Source: Stentor coeruleus
Taxonomy: Eukaryota; Ciliophora; Heterotrichea; Heterotrichida; Stentoridae
DNA: 64,000 bases
Assembly: GCA_001970955.1 (NCBI GenBank)
Contig: MPUH01000294.1
Span: forward strand, 1 to 64,000
Reading direction: 5' to 3'
This document shows positions 32,750-43,727 of this stretch, one piece after another. The notes under the pieces were generated by a model. That model had not been told where the DNA came from. It searched no databases and saw nothing but the letters and a program-made list of their open reading frames with translations. A program made the position numbers and the translations under genes. Position 1 is the first letter of the stretch, and each line of letters starts with the position of its first letter.

Positions 32750-35110
32750 TCAATTGATTTTATCAGCTGATTTGTGTCTGCTACTTTTCTTAGGGTTACC
32801 CCTAATACTATTATCTTTTTTTATAGTATCCCCTTCGCTATTAGATTCATACCCTTCATCCAAATAATCTAAAAACATGCCCATATTCCCATTCGAACCA
32901 GTTTTCAAGTCAAACCTTATATTTTTTCTGTTCCTCACAATAGGTCTTTCATACATAATATGTGTAGTCCTTTGTCTTAACGCATACAATCCTAACGAAA
33001 ATGATAGTTTTGAGTTTATTTCCCTATTCTTCCCAGGGTTTTTCTTTTTTTCCCCATCTAATATTCTCTTTCCACTTTCAACACGATACTTAAACTTACT
33101 TCTATTATCAGTAGAAGCTCTTGAAAAATACTTAGCCAACGTGCTTTTTGCTTGTACCTCAGAATCTTCATTTTTCTTATTAACCTTCATGATTTTCTGT
33201 CCATTCAACCTACGCCTCTTCCTACCAGCTGGGTTTTCAATCATTTGATTAACTTTTTTCAAAACCATAAGGATTTTTTTATTTACTTTTTCTTCTTCAT
33301 GTTCTTTATCACAGTCACTATCTGAACCACCTGAATCACTTTCATTCTCATTAGCCAAATCGTTTTTTATCTGTTCAAGCATATCTTTCATAGTCCGTTT
33401 TTTGTCAAATTCTTTTATTGGGGAAAATCTTGCGGTTTTTTTACGAAGCTCAGCACGTACTTCACGTTGAAGATATTCATCATTTCTTAAATCAATATAC
33501 TGAAGGATAGCTATTAGGATTTTTTCACCCATAGAAAACATTTTTTCTTGAGTAAAAGGGATTGTATTACGGTCATGGTCTAAATATCCATAAGAAGAAG
33601 TTTCTATAGTATAACAATATGGAAGTTGTTGTTCTTTAGAAACAACAAGCCTTGCAGCTTTTCTTTTAGACCAGTCATTACGGAATTTACAGGAATAATA
33701 TCTGAAAACCTCAGTATTTTCACTTAGAAGTTTGGGAATTACTCTGATTTTACAATGATATTCTGAATGTAGAGGGAAATGTGGCCCGTATATGAAAACC
33801 CCTTTTTTCTTAGAATGCGCATGAAGGTCTAGATAGGTTAGGATATTTTTTGTTTGGTATATGAAACTTTTTGTGTAGAAAATCTCAGGGTGTAAATGCT
33901 GGTCTGGGGATTGGAACTGCCTGTTTAAGTCTTGCCCGTTTAGAGAACATCGGGAATTACCCATTATAACCCCATCCGGGTTGAGCATAGGGACTATTTT
34001 AAAAATACACATTTGTCTAAGCCTTGTTGCAGCTAAAGATTTACCTATAATAAAAGATATAAACCCTTGCATAATCCAAGAACCATGTGTCTCACCAGGA
34101 TGAACTCTTGCTGTAACAATAATTATCTCTTTTGTATCAACAACTTCTCTATCAGTAACACTAAGTAAAGGAACATCAATTCCACTTAAAGACTTACACA
34201 ACGATTCTCTCTGGACAAATGGATTCCTTTCAATATCTTTCAAATACCTAATCAAATCCGAATAACTATACGGAATAGAATAAGCAAATTTCAATTTTTC
34301 AAAACCTGGGAAAATTATAGTAAAAGACAAACAATAAAAAGTCTTTTTATTTATAAGGGTCTTGTTTATTTTTGAAAAACTATATTTCACATTTTCACAC
34401 ATATAATGCCAACTTTTATAAGGCATTGTTTCTCTATAAACACAAGGTTGTAATCCTTGTGTATACAAACTATCTTGTTTAGCAAAGTTGACTATATTAA
34501 ATTTGATTTCACGTTCAAAGCTATTATTTGTCACAGCAAAATAAAACCATTGATTTTTCCCATATGTGTTAGAATCATTTCTTATATATAAATCATACTC
34601 ATCTTCTTTAATTTTGCTAACTTTATCAAGATTACCAGATTCAAATTTGGAATCAAAGACTAAATCTTCATTAGTCAAGTCAGCTTTCATTTCAGTAAAA
34701 GGTCTACAGTCTTTTTTAAGGAGTTTTTTCCTTATAACTTTATAAGCATGGCGGACTGTTGGGTTGATAACATATGGATATGTTGAAGGGCTTGAAAATG
34801 CTTCATGGAGTTCTAAAGAGTTTTCAGGACGAAATCCATGATAAATGCAGTTTTTTGTTAATATGCTATCCAAAGCAAAGTTTAGAGGTATTGGTCCTCC
34901 ATGCATTAAAGATTTAGGCTTCCAGCCAAATAGCATGTCTGGTTCTAAACTGATCCCAGACTGGGCTAATGGGATAAATGGGATCACTTCTTCTTTTGCA
35001 GACTCAAAGTTACCCAAAACTGATGATGAGGAACTGCTGCTTTTGACTTCTTCTAATAGGAGGTCATTATCAATATCTTCTTCAAAACCTGAGTCATCAC
35101 TAATACTCAT
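32750..35110 (-). CDS. Cytosolic carboxypeptidase (M14 CCP/AGBL family), tubulin deglutamylase
   Basis: 786 residues. An acidic, Ser-rich N-terminus precedes the CCP-specific N-domain (NQWFYFAVTNNSFEREIKF, YTQGLQPCVYR, YSIPYSYSDL). The metallocarboxypeptidase domain follows. Zinc ligands are His and Glu of RVHPGETHGSW (about residue 335) and His of LDLHAHSKKKG (about 428); the catalytic Glu is in YTIETSSYGY (about 502). The basic, acidic-patch C-terminal tail of about 200 residues is disordered. CCPs remove glutamates from tubulin and other tails, controlling axoneme glutamylation. Most similar in feel to AGBL2/3-type enzymes. Stop is TGA (DKIN*), one of the genes showing that TGA is a stop here. 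Confidence 0.9.
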   Translation of the reverse strand: MSISDDSGFEEDIDNDLLLEEVKSSSSSSSVLGNFESAKEEVIPFIPLAQSGISLEPDMLFGWKPKSLMHGGPIPLNFALDSILTKNCIYHGFRPENSLELHEAFSSPSTYPYVINPTVRHAYKVIRKKLLKKDCRPFTEMKADLTNEDLVFDSKFESGNLDKVSKIKEDEYDLYIRNDSNTYGKNQWFYFAVTNNSFEREIKFNIVNFAKQDSLYTQGLQPCVYRETMPYKSWHYMCENVKYSFSKINKTLINKKTFYCLSFTIIFPGFEKLKFAYSIPYSYSDLIRYLKDIERNPFVQRESLCKSLSGIDVPLLSVTDREVVDTKEIIIVTARVHPGETHGSWIMQGFISFIIGKSLAATRLRQMCIFKIVPMLNPDGVIMGNSRCSLNGQDLNRQFQSPDQHLHPEIFYTKSFIYQTKNILTYLDLHAHSKKKGVFIYGPHFPLHSEYHCKIRVIPKLLSENTEVFRYYSCKFRNDWSKRKAARLVVSKEQQLPYCYTIETSSYGYLDHDRNTIPFTQEKMFSMGEKILIAILQYIDLRNDEYLQREVRAELRKKTARFSPIKEFDKKRTMKDMLEQIKNDLANENESDSGGSDSDCDKEHEEEKVNKKILMVLKKVNQMIENPAGRKRRRLNGQKIMKVNKKNEDSEVQAKSTLAKYFSRASTDNRSKFKYRVESGKRILDGEKKKNPGKNREINSKLSFSLGLYALRQRTTHIMYERPIVRNRKNIRFDLKTGSNGNMGMFLDYLDEGYESNSEGDTIKKDNSIRGNPKKSSRHKSADKIN

Positions 35111-35249
35111 TTTAATAAGCTAATTTTCTAAATATTACTAATGAATTGATGATTTTTTGAAAGCTTTTTCTGTACTTTCTTCTTACTTATTTTATTATTT
35201 GCAAAACCATCTATCAAATTTTAAATCTTCAGCATTTCTCTTACTTTAA

Positions 35250-35963
35250 ATGTCACTTCCAATCATAACAGAAGGCTCTCTTGGATATATCCTAACAATC
35301 AGGGTAATCAAAGTGATACTGCCACCAAATTTTCCTTCTCGCACAACGCATTTAGCTTTTAAAATAGGACCAGCTGAGTGGCATACGTCCAAGACTAAAG
35401 ATGATCCATCATGTATTCATTGGGAAGCAAGCTACACTTTTGAGTTGCCCGAACTTTTTCCTGTGAATATAAAAATAGCTTATCCTGCTGGGCTTTTCAA
35501 GGAAAACGAATATTGCAGTTGTACAGTGAATTCAGATGTTTTCACCTCTAAAAAAGGTGTGAGATTCACAGAGATGGTAAATCAAGGACAAAGGGTGAAA
35601 ATTATCTGGGCTTTTGTCATCGAAGAAGACAGAAAAATTGAAAACTATGAATTTCTCAAGTTAATTAATGAAGTTGAAGCAGAAAAAGAAGAAGTCAAAT
35701 ATTACAAAGGTCGGATTAAATCGAAACTAGCTAAATTAAAAGAAAAAAGTAACTTGTGCAAAGAGCAACTAAGAAACCTCATACAGAACTTTGAACCTAT
35801 ACTTGAATATCAGAGCGAAAGTGATAAAAACTTAAGTAACTCTCTGTCAATAGCGGCAGAAAGGAAAAAAATTTACAGCCAGGCAAATGATATGTTATTT
35901 TTAAAGCTCCGTATACAGAAAGAGATTGACAAGGTGAATAGCCGTAACAATTTATATAAATAG
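35250..35963 (+). CDS. C2-like domain and coiled-coil protein, function unknown
   Basis: 237 residues, divergent from the carboxypeptidase with about 140 nt between starts. Residues about 1-125 are beta-rich (LGYILTIRVIKVILPP, THLAFKIG, HWEASYTFELPE, VNIKIAYPAG), resembling a C2 fold without clear calcium-binding aspartates. Residues about 135-235 form a charged coiled coil (EAEKEEVKYYKGRIKSKLAK). The arrangement fits a scaffold or ciliary adaptor, but I do not recognise the family. Single exon; stop TAG. Confidence 0.7.
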   Translation: MSLPIITEGSLGYILTIRVIKVILPPNFPSRTTHLAFKIGPAEWHTSKTKDDPSCIHWEASYTFELPELFPVNIKIAYPAGLFKENEYCSCTVNSDVFTSKKGVRFTEMVNQGQRVKIIWAFVIEEDRKIENYEFLKLINEVEAEKEEVKYYKGRIKSKLAKLKEKSNLCKEQLRNLIQNFEPILEYQSESDKNLSNSLSIAAERKKIYSQANDMLFLKLRIQKEIDKVNSRNNLYK

Positions 35964-36806
35964 TTAGTTAATAAGTGTGAAATTAATTATTGCTCTTGAT
36001 ATAAAAAACATAAAAAAAAATTAACTTGTTTTTGTGTTAAAAGTCGATATTTTTTTTATGTTATACATGTTTAAATTTAGACTTGTAATGAAGTTTAGTA
36101 GGAAAAATGCTTTGAGCTGAGTTTGTAATAATTATTATAAAGGTGATTTTTTAAAGGATTAGAGAGGTAAATGATTGAATTTGTTTTTAGATATGATTTG
36201 AGAAATTTTATAATTATTGTCTTTGAAAGATTTTTATGATAATGATTTTATGGGGATTAATAGGTAAAAGATAAAAGTTTAATATAGAATGTAGAATATG
36301 AGGATGTAATTGGGAAATTATATTCAATTTCATTTCGGATAAAAAATGTTTGAAAATTAATAGATGCTTTATTAGTGGTTAAGAACTTTACTTCCATGCA
36401 AGAAATTAAACACCATATAACTCAAAGTAATTTTTCAGCACATTTGCTTATAATATATATAAAAATAAATGATTCTTACTTAATTTATATGAGATACTAT
36501 TTTGCTAAATCACTGAATTGCTAAATTTTTACTTGCTTCAATTAAAAAATTAATCATTCCATACTCCATACAATCATTTATACTCAATAAAAAACACATG
36601 AATAAATTCAGCAAACCATTTAAATAAAAAATCACAAAAATTTAAGTTTAAATTCATAAAAGCAATGCTAAATACTTTTCTATACACATAATAAATCTAA
36701 ATCCCCTTATTCATCAAAAAACTAAAAATTCGAATAACTTTAAGAAATCCATTCAAACCTAAATAACACCTCTTAAAAATAAGTATCTCTACTATTAGAA
36801 TAAAAT
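35964..36806. other. Spacer with a composition switch, no gene
   Basis: The left half (to about 36,350) is G/T-rich and C-poor; the right half (from about 36,480) is C/A-rich and G-poor. It sits between two plus-strand genes, so it shows the 3'-flank then 5'-flank pattern in one spacer. Confidence 0.65.
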
Positions 36807-37547
36807 ATGAGTGAATACAGTTCAGTTAGGACTTCAAGAGTGCAGTCAATTGCCGCTAAGTCTATCATATCATCATGCACTGCATCGTCTAGGATGAGCA
36901 GAGTGACTTCCAAGATTTCTTCAGTACCAACTTCAAAAATCACAGGGATCTCACAAGCTACTTCCCATCTAACCGAACTTCTTTCCGAAAAACTAGTCAT
37001 CGACGAGTATGGTTTTACCGAGAAAACCTGTAGAAACTGTCAAAATCGTCTATCAATCGAAGAAATCATCGCCCTAGCAATCCCTTTAGACTCAAATGGG
37101 ATGCCTCAATGTAAAATCGAAGACATCAACTTTGACGAATTATCATTAATTTGCTTAAGTTGTTATGCTGAGTAATTTTTACCTAGTATTGTAAGCAAAA
37201 AAAACAAATCACGTGAAAGCGCATTGAGTTCTATAAAAGAGTCTCCTTTAAAACCATCTCAGGTTCAAAAAAGACCTGAATCAAAGGCTAAAGAAGAGCC
37301 GAAAATCCCTGAAACAAGCAATCCAAAAACCTCACAGTCTAAAAACAGATCAAAAAGCTCAAACTCAAATGCTGGATATAAAAAAGCAGCAAGACCTGTT
37401 ATGCCTTTTGCATCAGACCCAGCGAAATTTTATGAAAATATAAGAAAGGAAAAATATAACAGGAAGAAAACTGATTTGACACAGTTTGCTAATGCTTCTT
37501 TTACAGGAGGAGTGTTTGTTAATGGCTTCCCAGGACAGTCTATTTGA
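36807..37547 (+). CDS. Unknown protein with a Cys4 zinc-binding motif
   Basis: Exon 1 is 36807-37171, intron 37172-37186 is gtaatttttacctag, exon 2 is 37187-37547; 241 residues. The N-terminus is Ser/Thr-rich. A likely zinc-binding unit has CRNC at about 73-76 and CLSC about 45 residues later, close to the intron. Exon 2 is basic and proline-rich, ending in a short conserved-looking segment (DPAKFYENIRKEKYNRKK, then GGVFVNGFPGQS). Stop TGA. I do not recognise the family. Without the intron it would appear as two unrelated ORFs. Confidence 0.75.
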
Positions 37548-37651
37548 ATATTAATATTTCTTATAGTTTATTAAAAGAATTATAATAAAAAGTGATAAAT
37601 GAGGTTTTTAGATGAATTATTAGAAATACCTGTTAGTAACTATAGTGAAAA

Positions 37652-39565
37652 TTAAGGCTTCTTAGTCAGAGATGCTATTGTATCTTCAGTTATGGACTTT
37701 GGTAAGGAAAGCTCAAGAGAACTACTTTTGATGGTTTGCTCTATTAAAATTTCCCAGTTTTTATTTAAGATTTCGATTTTGTTTACTACACCTATAGAGT
37801 AGTTGATAACTTTTTGAACATAGCCAATAGAAAATTCGATGTTCTTTTTCGCGTTTAATCTATACTGCTTTTGTGTATCTTTATCTTCATGGTCGTGTGG
37901 AGGTTTCTAAATATTTCTTACCAATAAATTCGGCGCACATAATATCTTATCAAAATTCTGAAACTGTTGTCTAGCCTTTGTCTTATCTGTTTCATTAACT
38001 TTAATATTATTAATTTCTGTCAAACTAGGGAATCTATACACAATAAAACTCCTACACAGAATTGTATGAATAACATCATTATTCTCAATAACCAAAGATA
38101 TAAGATTAGACAGGGTTTCTAACTTACTCAATTGTATAAATGAATGCAAGTTATTATCAGAAAACACAATTTTCGTTAAATGTTGGAATTTTTTCAATTT
38201 CCCAATTGATGCATTTTGGACAATATGATCAAATCTTATATATTGGCATAATATTTTACTTACTGTATCTTGAAACTCTTGTTTTGTTATAACTTCTAAA
38301 GCATTTCCATATATAAAAAGTGTGGAATCTCCTTCAATTTCTGCATGACCTGATTGGACAAGACAGTCATTATTAGTTTCTTTACGTCTTCTAAATGAAT
38401 TAAGTCCTTTTAATCTAATACGATCCATTTCAAGTTTCCATTCTTGAAGTATAACAGCTATAAGGTTTTCAGGGGGGATTGTAGAGTCTTCAACTTTTTG
38501 TTGAGTTTTGACCGCATTATCCTTAGTCGGTTTAGCTTCTTTCATATCTGGAGTGATTTTTTTCAAATCCAAATGCACCAATTGTGTGCATTTACTCAAT
38601 ACCCAACTTGTATACATCTGCATACTATGTATAGGATTCCCATCTAAAGCAAGCTCCGATAAACTTATACATTGCGATAAACATTCCAAATTCTCAAATC
38701 TATCAATCTTATTATTCGATAAAAATACCCTCTGTAGTTTCGGTAATACATTAATACTCTTAACATTATCAATCAAATTCCTTCTCAAATTTAACTCAGT
38801 CAAAGCTAAAAGTCCTTCTAAATTATCCACTACTTGTATTTGATTATTCGCTAAATTCAAAACTCTTAATTCCTGTAAATGAGACACATTCTCAATTTTA
38901 ACGATCTTATTACTATGCAAATCCAATACATCCAGTTTTGTCAACCCATTTAAATTTTTTATCTTGTCAATAAGATTTTTCCCAAGCATCAAAACTCTTA
39001 AAGTTGGGACAGTATGTAAAGAGTTGATTTCTTTGATTTGGTTATTATAAAGATCAAGGAATATAAGATTTGGTAATGATAAAAGGTTTTCAATTTTGCT
39101 TATAAAGTTGTGCTGATAGTTTAACAGTCTTAATCTTTCTTCACCTTCTAATAAAGGCATTTGGGTTAATTCTCGACGATCTAGGTTTAAACGTTCTGGG
39201 TTACTGTTTCTTTCACTAGGTTTGCGATAGACAACTAAGACTCCAGGAAGTCCAGGGAGTTCAGCGAATATGATTTTGTCATCGTTTTCGACCCGCCTTA
39301 TGATGGCTCTTTTGAGTAAGTATTGATACCGCTCATCAGTTTCATTGGTTGAGATTTTGCTTGGGTCGTATTTTATGGCACCTGGGGCAATTGGCAGCTT
39401 TTTCACGCCGATGTTTAAGGATTTACCTTGAGGCATGAGATCTGGAGCCTGGTTCTGGCTATGTATTATTTACACTTTTCTTATTGAGGATGGACCCCCT
39501 GGCTCAGATTGAGATCTCACGCCAGGCTTGACAAAAAATGAAGCAAGCTTTGCTGCAGGTTTCAT
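37652..39565 (-). CDS. LRRC49: LRRC49-like leucine-rich-repeat protein, tubulin polyglutamylase complex subunit
   Basis: Three exons: 39565-39474, 39458-37922, 37906-37652. Introns are gtaaataatacatag (39473-39459) and gtaagaaatatttag (37921-37907). The 627 residues compare with about 690 in human LRRC49. The first exon (KPAAKLASFFVKPG...) and last exon are invisible to an ORF search. The LRRC49 signature before the repeats is clear: PGVLVVYRKP, NPERLNLDRREL, LLEGEERLRLLNYQHNFI. About seven SDS22-type LRRs follow (about residues 130-310). LRRC49 is a scaffold subunit of the TTLL1 tubulin polyglutamylase complex at centrioles and cilia. The C-terminal helix region (YRLNAKKNIEFSIGYVQKVI) is in exon 3. 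Confidence 0.88.
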
Positions 39566-40067
39566 TATTCGATATTTTTAATATATTTCCCTTGATTTTG
39601 GATTTTTTTTACTATTGAAATTTCTAGAGTATTTTTTGAATTCAGCAATACTTGGAAAGACCACTTTTTATGAAATACCTCCTGGTAAATTAGATTCAGT
39701 TATCGAAAAAATTATATCGTATATAGGATAGAAAGATGATTCTGGTATAAATAAAACATGTGGCAAAATAATTTAGCATTTTGAATTTACGACTAAAAAG
39801 TACAATAGGTATTTTCTTTTACTAATAGCTTATAAAAAAAATTTTAATCCAACAGAAAAACACAAAATTACAAAACATAAATTCCTTACATCAAAACAAG
39901 CTTTTTCGTTATTTTAATATTAAACCTATAAAATTTCTTACTATAAACTTTTTCTAAACCTCCTAATTTTCTTCAAATCTTCAACCATCTCTAAAAACCA
40001 AAAATCCTATTTCAACTTCACTAATTTTCCCACATTTTGATTAAATCTACCTACAAAATAATTAACT
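39566..40067. other. Divergent spacer, no gene seen
   Basis: 500 nt between LRRC49 and the SLC12 gene. The last 200 nt are strongly C-rich and G-poor, the 5' flank of SLC12. Confidence 0.65.
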
Positions 40068-42479
40068 ATGGACGAGCGTCAAGTCGAAGTTTTTATCGAA
40101 GGGAACAATCGGCAGAAATATGGTATGTGGGCAGGAGTAGTTATCCCATGTCTTCAAAACATGGTTGGAATAACTCTTTTTGTCCGCATGCCATGGATAA
40201 TAGGCCAAGCAGGTATCGGAATGACCATGTTAATCTTAAGTATCTGTTTATCAACATCAATAATCACAACTTTATCAATGAACGCTGTTGTGACTAATGG
40301 CAAATTATCAACAGGAGGATGTTATTTTGTTTTAGCACGATCTTTAGGCCCATCATTAGGAGGTTCAGTAGGAGCTTTATACTTTTTTGGTCAAGCTACT
40401 TCAGCATCATTATATATAATTGGTGCTGTTGAGACCTTTTTAGATAGCAGTGGCAGAGAAATCGTCAGCAAAGCGGCTGATATTCGAATTTTAGGTCTAA
40501 CTCTATGTGTTTTACTATGGCTTCTTAATGTTGCTTTAAACAAATACATTAAAAAAATCACAGTTTTCTGTATTTCCGTATTAGTCCTAGCCTTACTCAC
40601 TGTATTTATAGGGATTTTTACAGCTAGTGCAAGACAAAGTTCCCTTCCAAAATCAATCACTGGCCTTTCAAACTCTAATTTCAATAACAACTTCAACCCG
40701 GACTATAGCGAAAATGTTCAGTTCCATGAACTTATTACAATATTCTACCCTGCAGTTATTGGTTTTTTTTCTGGAACTTCCAAGTCACAAGAACTTAAAA
40801 ACCCTAATAAAAGTGTCCCATTCGGCACTCTTATCGCCATATTGATAGCTTCACTTATTTACTTATCTTTAATATTACTTATGGGAGCTGTAACTGAAAG
40901 ATCTGAGCTTAAAAACAATTTAGCTATACTTTTTACTTTAGCTTGGCCTACTGAATATTTAACTGCTGCTTGTGTTATAGTAATAACATCTGGTGCTGCT
41001 TTACAATGTATTTCTGGAGCTAGTGAAGTACTTTTATCTATAGCAACTGATGATATTTTACCTTTGAAATGGTGTAAAAGAGATAATATTGCTTTACATT
41101 TCACGGTGTTATGGATTGCTGGGATTGTGTGTATAGGTAGTTATAATGAAGTTGCCCCAGTTATAACTATGTTCTTTTTGCTTTTTGATGGGTCTATTAA
41201 TGTAGCATGTGCATTGTTAAGCCTTCTTAATAATCCTAGTTGGAGGCCGACTTGGCCTTTTTTCCATTGGACAATTGCTATCTGTGGATCTATTCTCTGT
41301 GTTGTGATAATGCTGTATATTAGCTGGTGGGCTGCTTTAATCGCTTTTATCCTTGCTGCATTTTTATACTTGTAACATCCAATTAGATGGATCGATATGA
41401 AAAACCAAGCTAAAAACTGGGGTGATGGATTCACTGGACTTAAACAAGAACGTGCTAAAAGAGCTATGCTTAGTGTACACCCTAAACTAGTTGAACATGT
41501 TAAAAACTGGAAACCTCAATTCCTTGTTGTAGACACTTTAACTGAAGACTCAATACCTTCCCATCCAGCATTGATTTCAATTGCTGACCAGATGAAAAAA
41601 GGCAACGGGCTGATAATTTTCGCTGGAATCAAAATAGCTGAAGAAACCCCAAACAATTTCATCAAAGCTAAAGAAGCACGAAACAATCTATATGATTACT
41701 TTTACAACAAACGTATTGAAGTTATAAGTAAAGTTGTACTTACCAAAAAGCTCAGAAGGGGTATTAAAAACATAATGCAAACAGCAGGATTAGGGGTTTT
41801 AGAGCCTAACAGCGTTCTTATCCCATGGCCTGATGACTTGTCTCAATTCGAGAACTTTGAAAAAGTGTTGATTTATGCTAAAAAGCTCAGTTTAGCAACA
41901 TTGTGTGTGAAACCAATTGAACTTTTTGATATACAAAACGAAAAACTAAAAGGGACAATTGATATATGGTGGTTATATTTTGATGGTGGGCTTATGTGTC
42001 TTATAACATATCTTCTTAAAAAGCATAAAGTGTGGAAAAACTGTCAAGCGAGGATTTTTCTCGTCATCCCAGCTGAGCAAGTCGAAGTAGCTGAAGAAAC
42101 ATTGAAATCCTTAAAAAGTTGGCTTAAAAACTATAGAGTCCTCACTTCAGTCTATACAGAAATCGTTGAAATCCCCGTCGTCCTTTTATCAGGATATGTT
42201 GAACAAGGTAAAGAGCTTCAAGACCGTGGTGCGAATTATTCCCCTTTTTTCTACGACCTCAAGATCTCTTATGAAATCCCATCAGAAGCTCGTGAACTTA
42301 ATTCTCAAATCCTCAAAATGTCAGAAAACTCAGAACTCGTCATAACTGTCATGCCTTATAAACTCAAATCTCAAACCTCAGAAGAGTTCTTCACATACCT
42401 TAATGGGATTTTCAAAGGTCTTAAAAGGCTTATTATTGTTGTACCCACATTAAATTCAGTAGTAACTGATTATAATTAA
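40068..42479 (+). CDS. SLC12 family cation-chloride cotransporter
   Basis: Exon 1 is 40068-41371, intron 41372-41386 is gtaacatccaattag, exon 2 is 41387-42479; 798 residues. The N-terminal membrane region has about 12 helices. Family landmarks: GMWAGVVIPCLQNMVGITLFVRMPWI (TM1), STGGCYFVLARSLG, FYPAVIGFFSGTSKSQELKNP (TM6 region), SGASEVLLSIATDDILPL. The intron falls at the end of the last helix, and the cytosolic C-terminal domain (NWGDGFTGLKQERA, PQFLVVD...) is in exon 2. It moves chloride together with Na and/or K across the membrane and probably serves volume control. The N-terminus is very short and lacks the regulatory phosphosite tail of animal NKCC/KCC. Na- versus K-selectivity cannot be assigned. 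Confidence 0.92.
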
Positions 42480-42485
42480 CTACTT

Positions 42486-43727
42486 TTAAACTAAAACTAT
42501 ACCCACTTGTGCTGGGACCATTGGTCTAGATCTCCAGTTATATAGGTAATATTGTAAGTTCCCATCACCAACACCAAATTTCAGATCTTTGAATACACCC
42601 ATATTGTCCATTATATCTAAAGCATTGAAAACATCAAAGTTATGACTTTTAGCTAGAATCAACATATCTTTGAATATGTCAAGAAGACTATGAGCATTTG
42701 GCACAACATAATAAGCATATGCAGCTCTAAGTTTTTTATGCTTAGGGTTTTTTAGAACACTTGAAGGTAGGGAGTAAAAAGAAAAGAAGTCAGTGATTTG
42801 ACCTTGATCGTTTTCGACAACGTAGGAATATATAACATCATCTTGTGAAGTAAAAAAATGCCTTACATCCCCTTCAGTGAATTCAATATAAAGGCTGAAT
42901 CTTTGTAAGTAGTCCATAAGAAGTCTGTGTACTACCTGAACATCTTTTTCTTGAAAAGGTCTAACCCCTGGGATCAATGGTCTTTCTGGAAGTCTATAAA
43001 GTTTCTGTGCCCTGGCCTTGTTAAGATTATGACTAAAACGTGTAAAGCCTATCTCAACAAGTTTCACTGGGTCTAAACTTCTATGATAATATCTTGCTTG
43101 GGCTATTGGAGTTGGTAAAACAACTCCAGCTGTATAAACAGCTTGCCAAACCCCAGTAACATTAACCCTGCGTGTAACTTCTTTAATAAGCACAGGGGCC
43201 AACCTATTAGCCCTATATTTTTTGTAAACACACAAGAAATTAATCTCACACATTCTAACCGGCAAGCCATAAACATTAACAATCGCTGGAATTCCTGTAA
43301 TAAATCCAACAAGTTTTTTCTTCCCTTTAACTGCAACACCTACATGCCAATCTTTTATATACCCTTCTGGAGTTAAAGCCCATCTAAGAAATGGTATTGA
43401 ATAATCAAATCTAAAAAGGCTATCATCATCTTCTACATAGTTTTCAGTCAAAAGCATATAAACTTCATTCATCCATTCATCATCAAATACATCAACACTA
43501 ACCCATTCTAAACTATCTGGTAAAGCTAAAGGAATCTGTCGAACTTGGTCCACTGTTTTGATTTGGTCTATTGGTCCTTGTTCAACTTTCTCTTCTTTTA
43601 TTATTAGCGTCGACATTTTAGGTACAGGTTGAGTATCCCAGAATCTGTGAGCCTGTTTGACTTCTTCAGATGTTGGGAAAAACTGGTTGTTGCGTGTACC
43701 TTCGTCTTTTTGGTCTTCTGGATCCAT
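42486..43727 (-). CDS. NMT: Glycylpeptide N-tetradecanoyltransferase (N-myristoyltransferase)
   Basis: 413 residues covering both GNAT-like lobes. Landmarks: AHRFWDTQPVPK near the N-terminus, PLALPDSLEWVSVDV, RFDYSIPFLRWALTPEGY, EINFLCVYKKYRANRLAPVLIKE (myristoyl-CoA site), TAGVVLPTPIAQARYYHRSL and VGFTRF-like segments. It transfers myristate from myristoyl-CoA to N-terminal Gly of proteins such as the MG-starting ones encoded in this window. The C-terminus reads PMVPAQVGIVLV, where the terminal carboxylate is normally catalytic. The stop TAA lies only 6 nt from the SLC12 stop: tightly convergent 3' ends. Single exon. Confidence 0.95.
   Translation of the reverse strand: MDPEDQKDEGTRNNQFFPTSEEVKQAHRFWDTQPVPKMSTLIIKEEKVEQGPIDQIKTVDQVRQIPLALPDSLEWVSVDVFDDEWMNEVYMLLTENYVEDDDSLFRFDYSIPFLRWALTPEGYIKDWHVGVAVKGKKKLVGFITGIPAIVNVYGLPVRMCEINFLCVYKKYRANRLAPVLIKEVTRRVNVTGVWQAVYTAGVVLPTPIAQARYYHRSLDPVKLVEIGFTRFSHNLNKARAQKLYRLPERPLIPGVRPFQEKDVQVVHRLLMDYLQRFSLYIEFTEGDVRHFFTSQDDVIYSYVVENDQGQITDFFSFYSLPSSVLKNPKHKKLRAAYAYYVVPNAHSLLDIFKDMLILAKSHNFDVFNALDIMDNMGVFKDLKFGVGDGNLQYYLYNWRSRPMVPAQVGIVLV

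Noticed and set aside
32877-33248. Plus-strand frame of 123 codons
   Set aside because: Antisense shadow of the carboxypeptidase tail; hydrophobic text arises from its charged codons read backwards.
37221-37547. Separate gene at the second half of the 36.8-kb unknown
   Set aside because: The intron gtaatttttacctag joins it in frame to the upstream ORF; it has no ATG with its own 5' flank.
39430-39560. GC-richer patch with inverted repeats upstream of the LRRC49 ORF as a structural RNA gene
   Set aside because: It is fully explained as coding exon 1 of LRRC49 plus a 15-nt intron.
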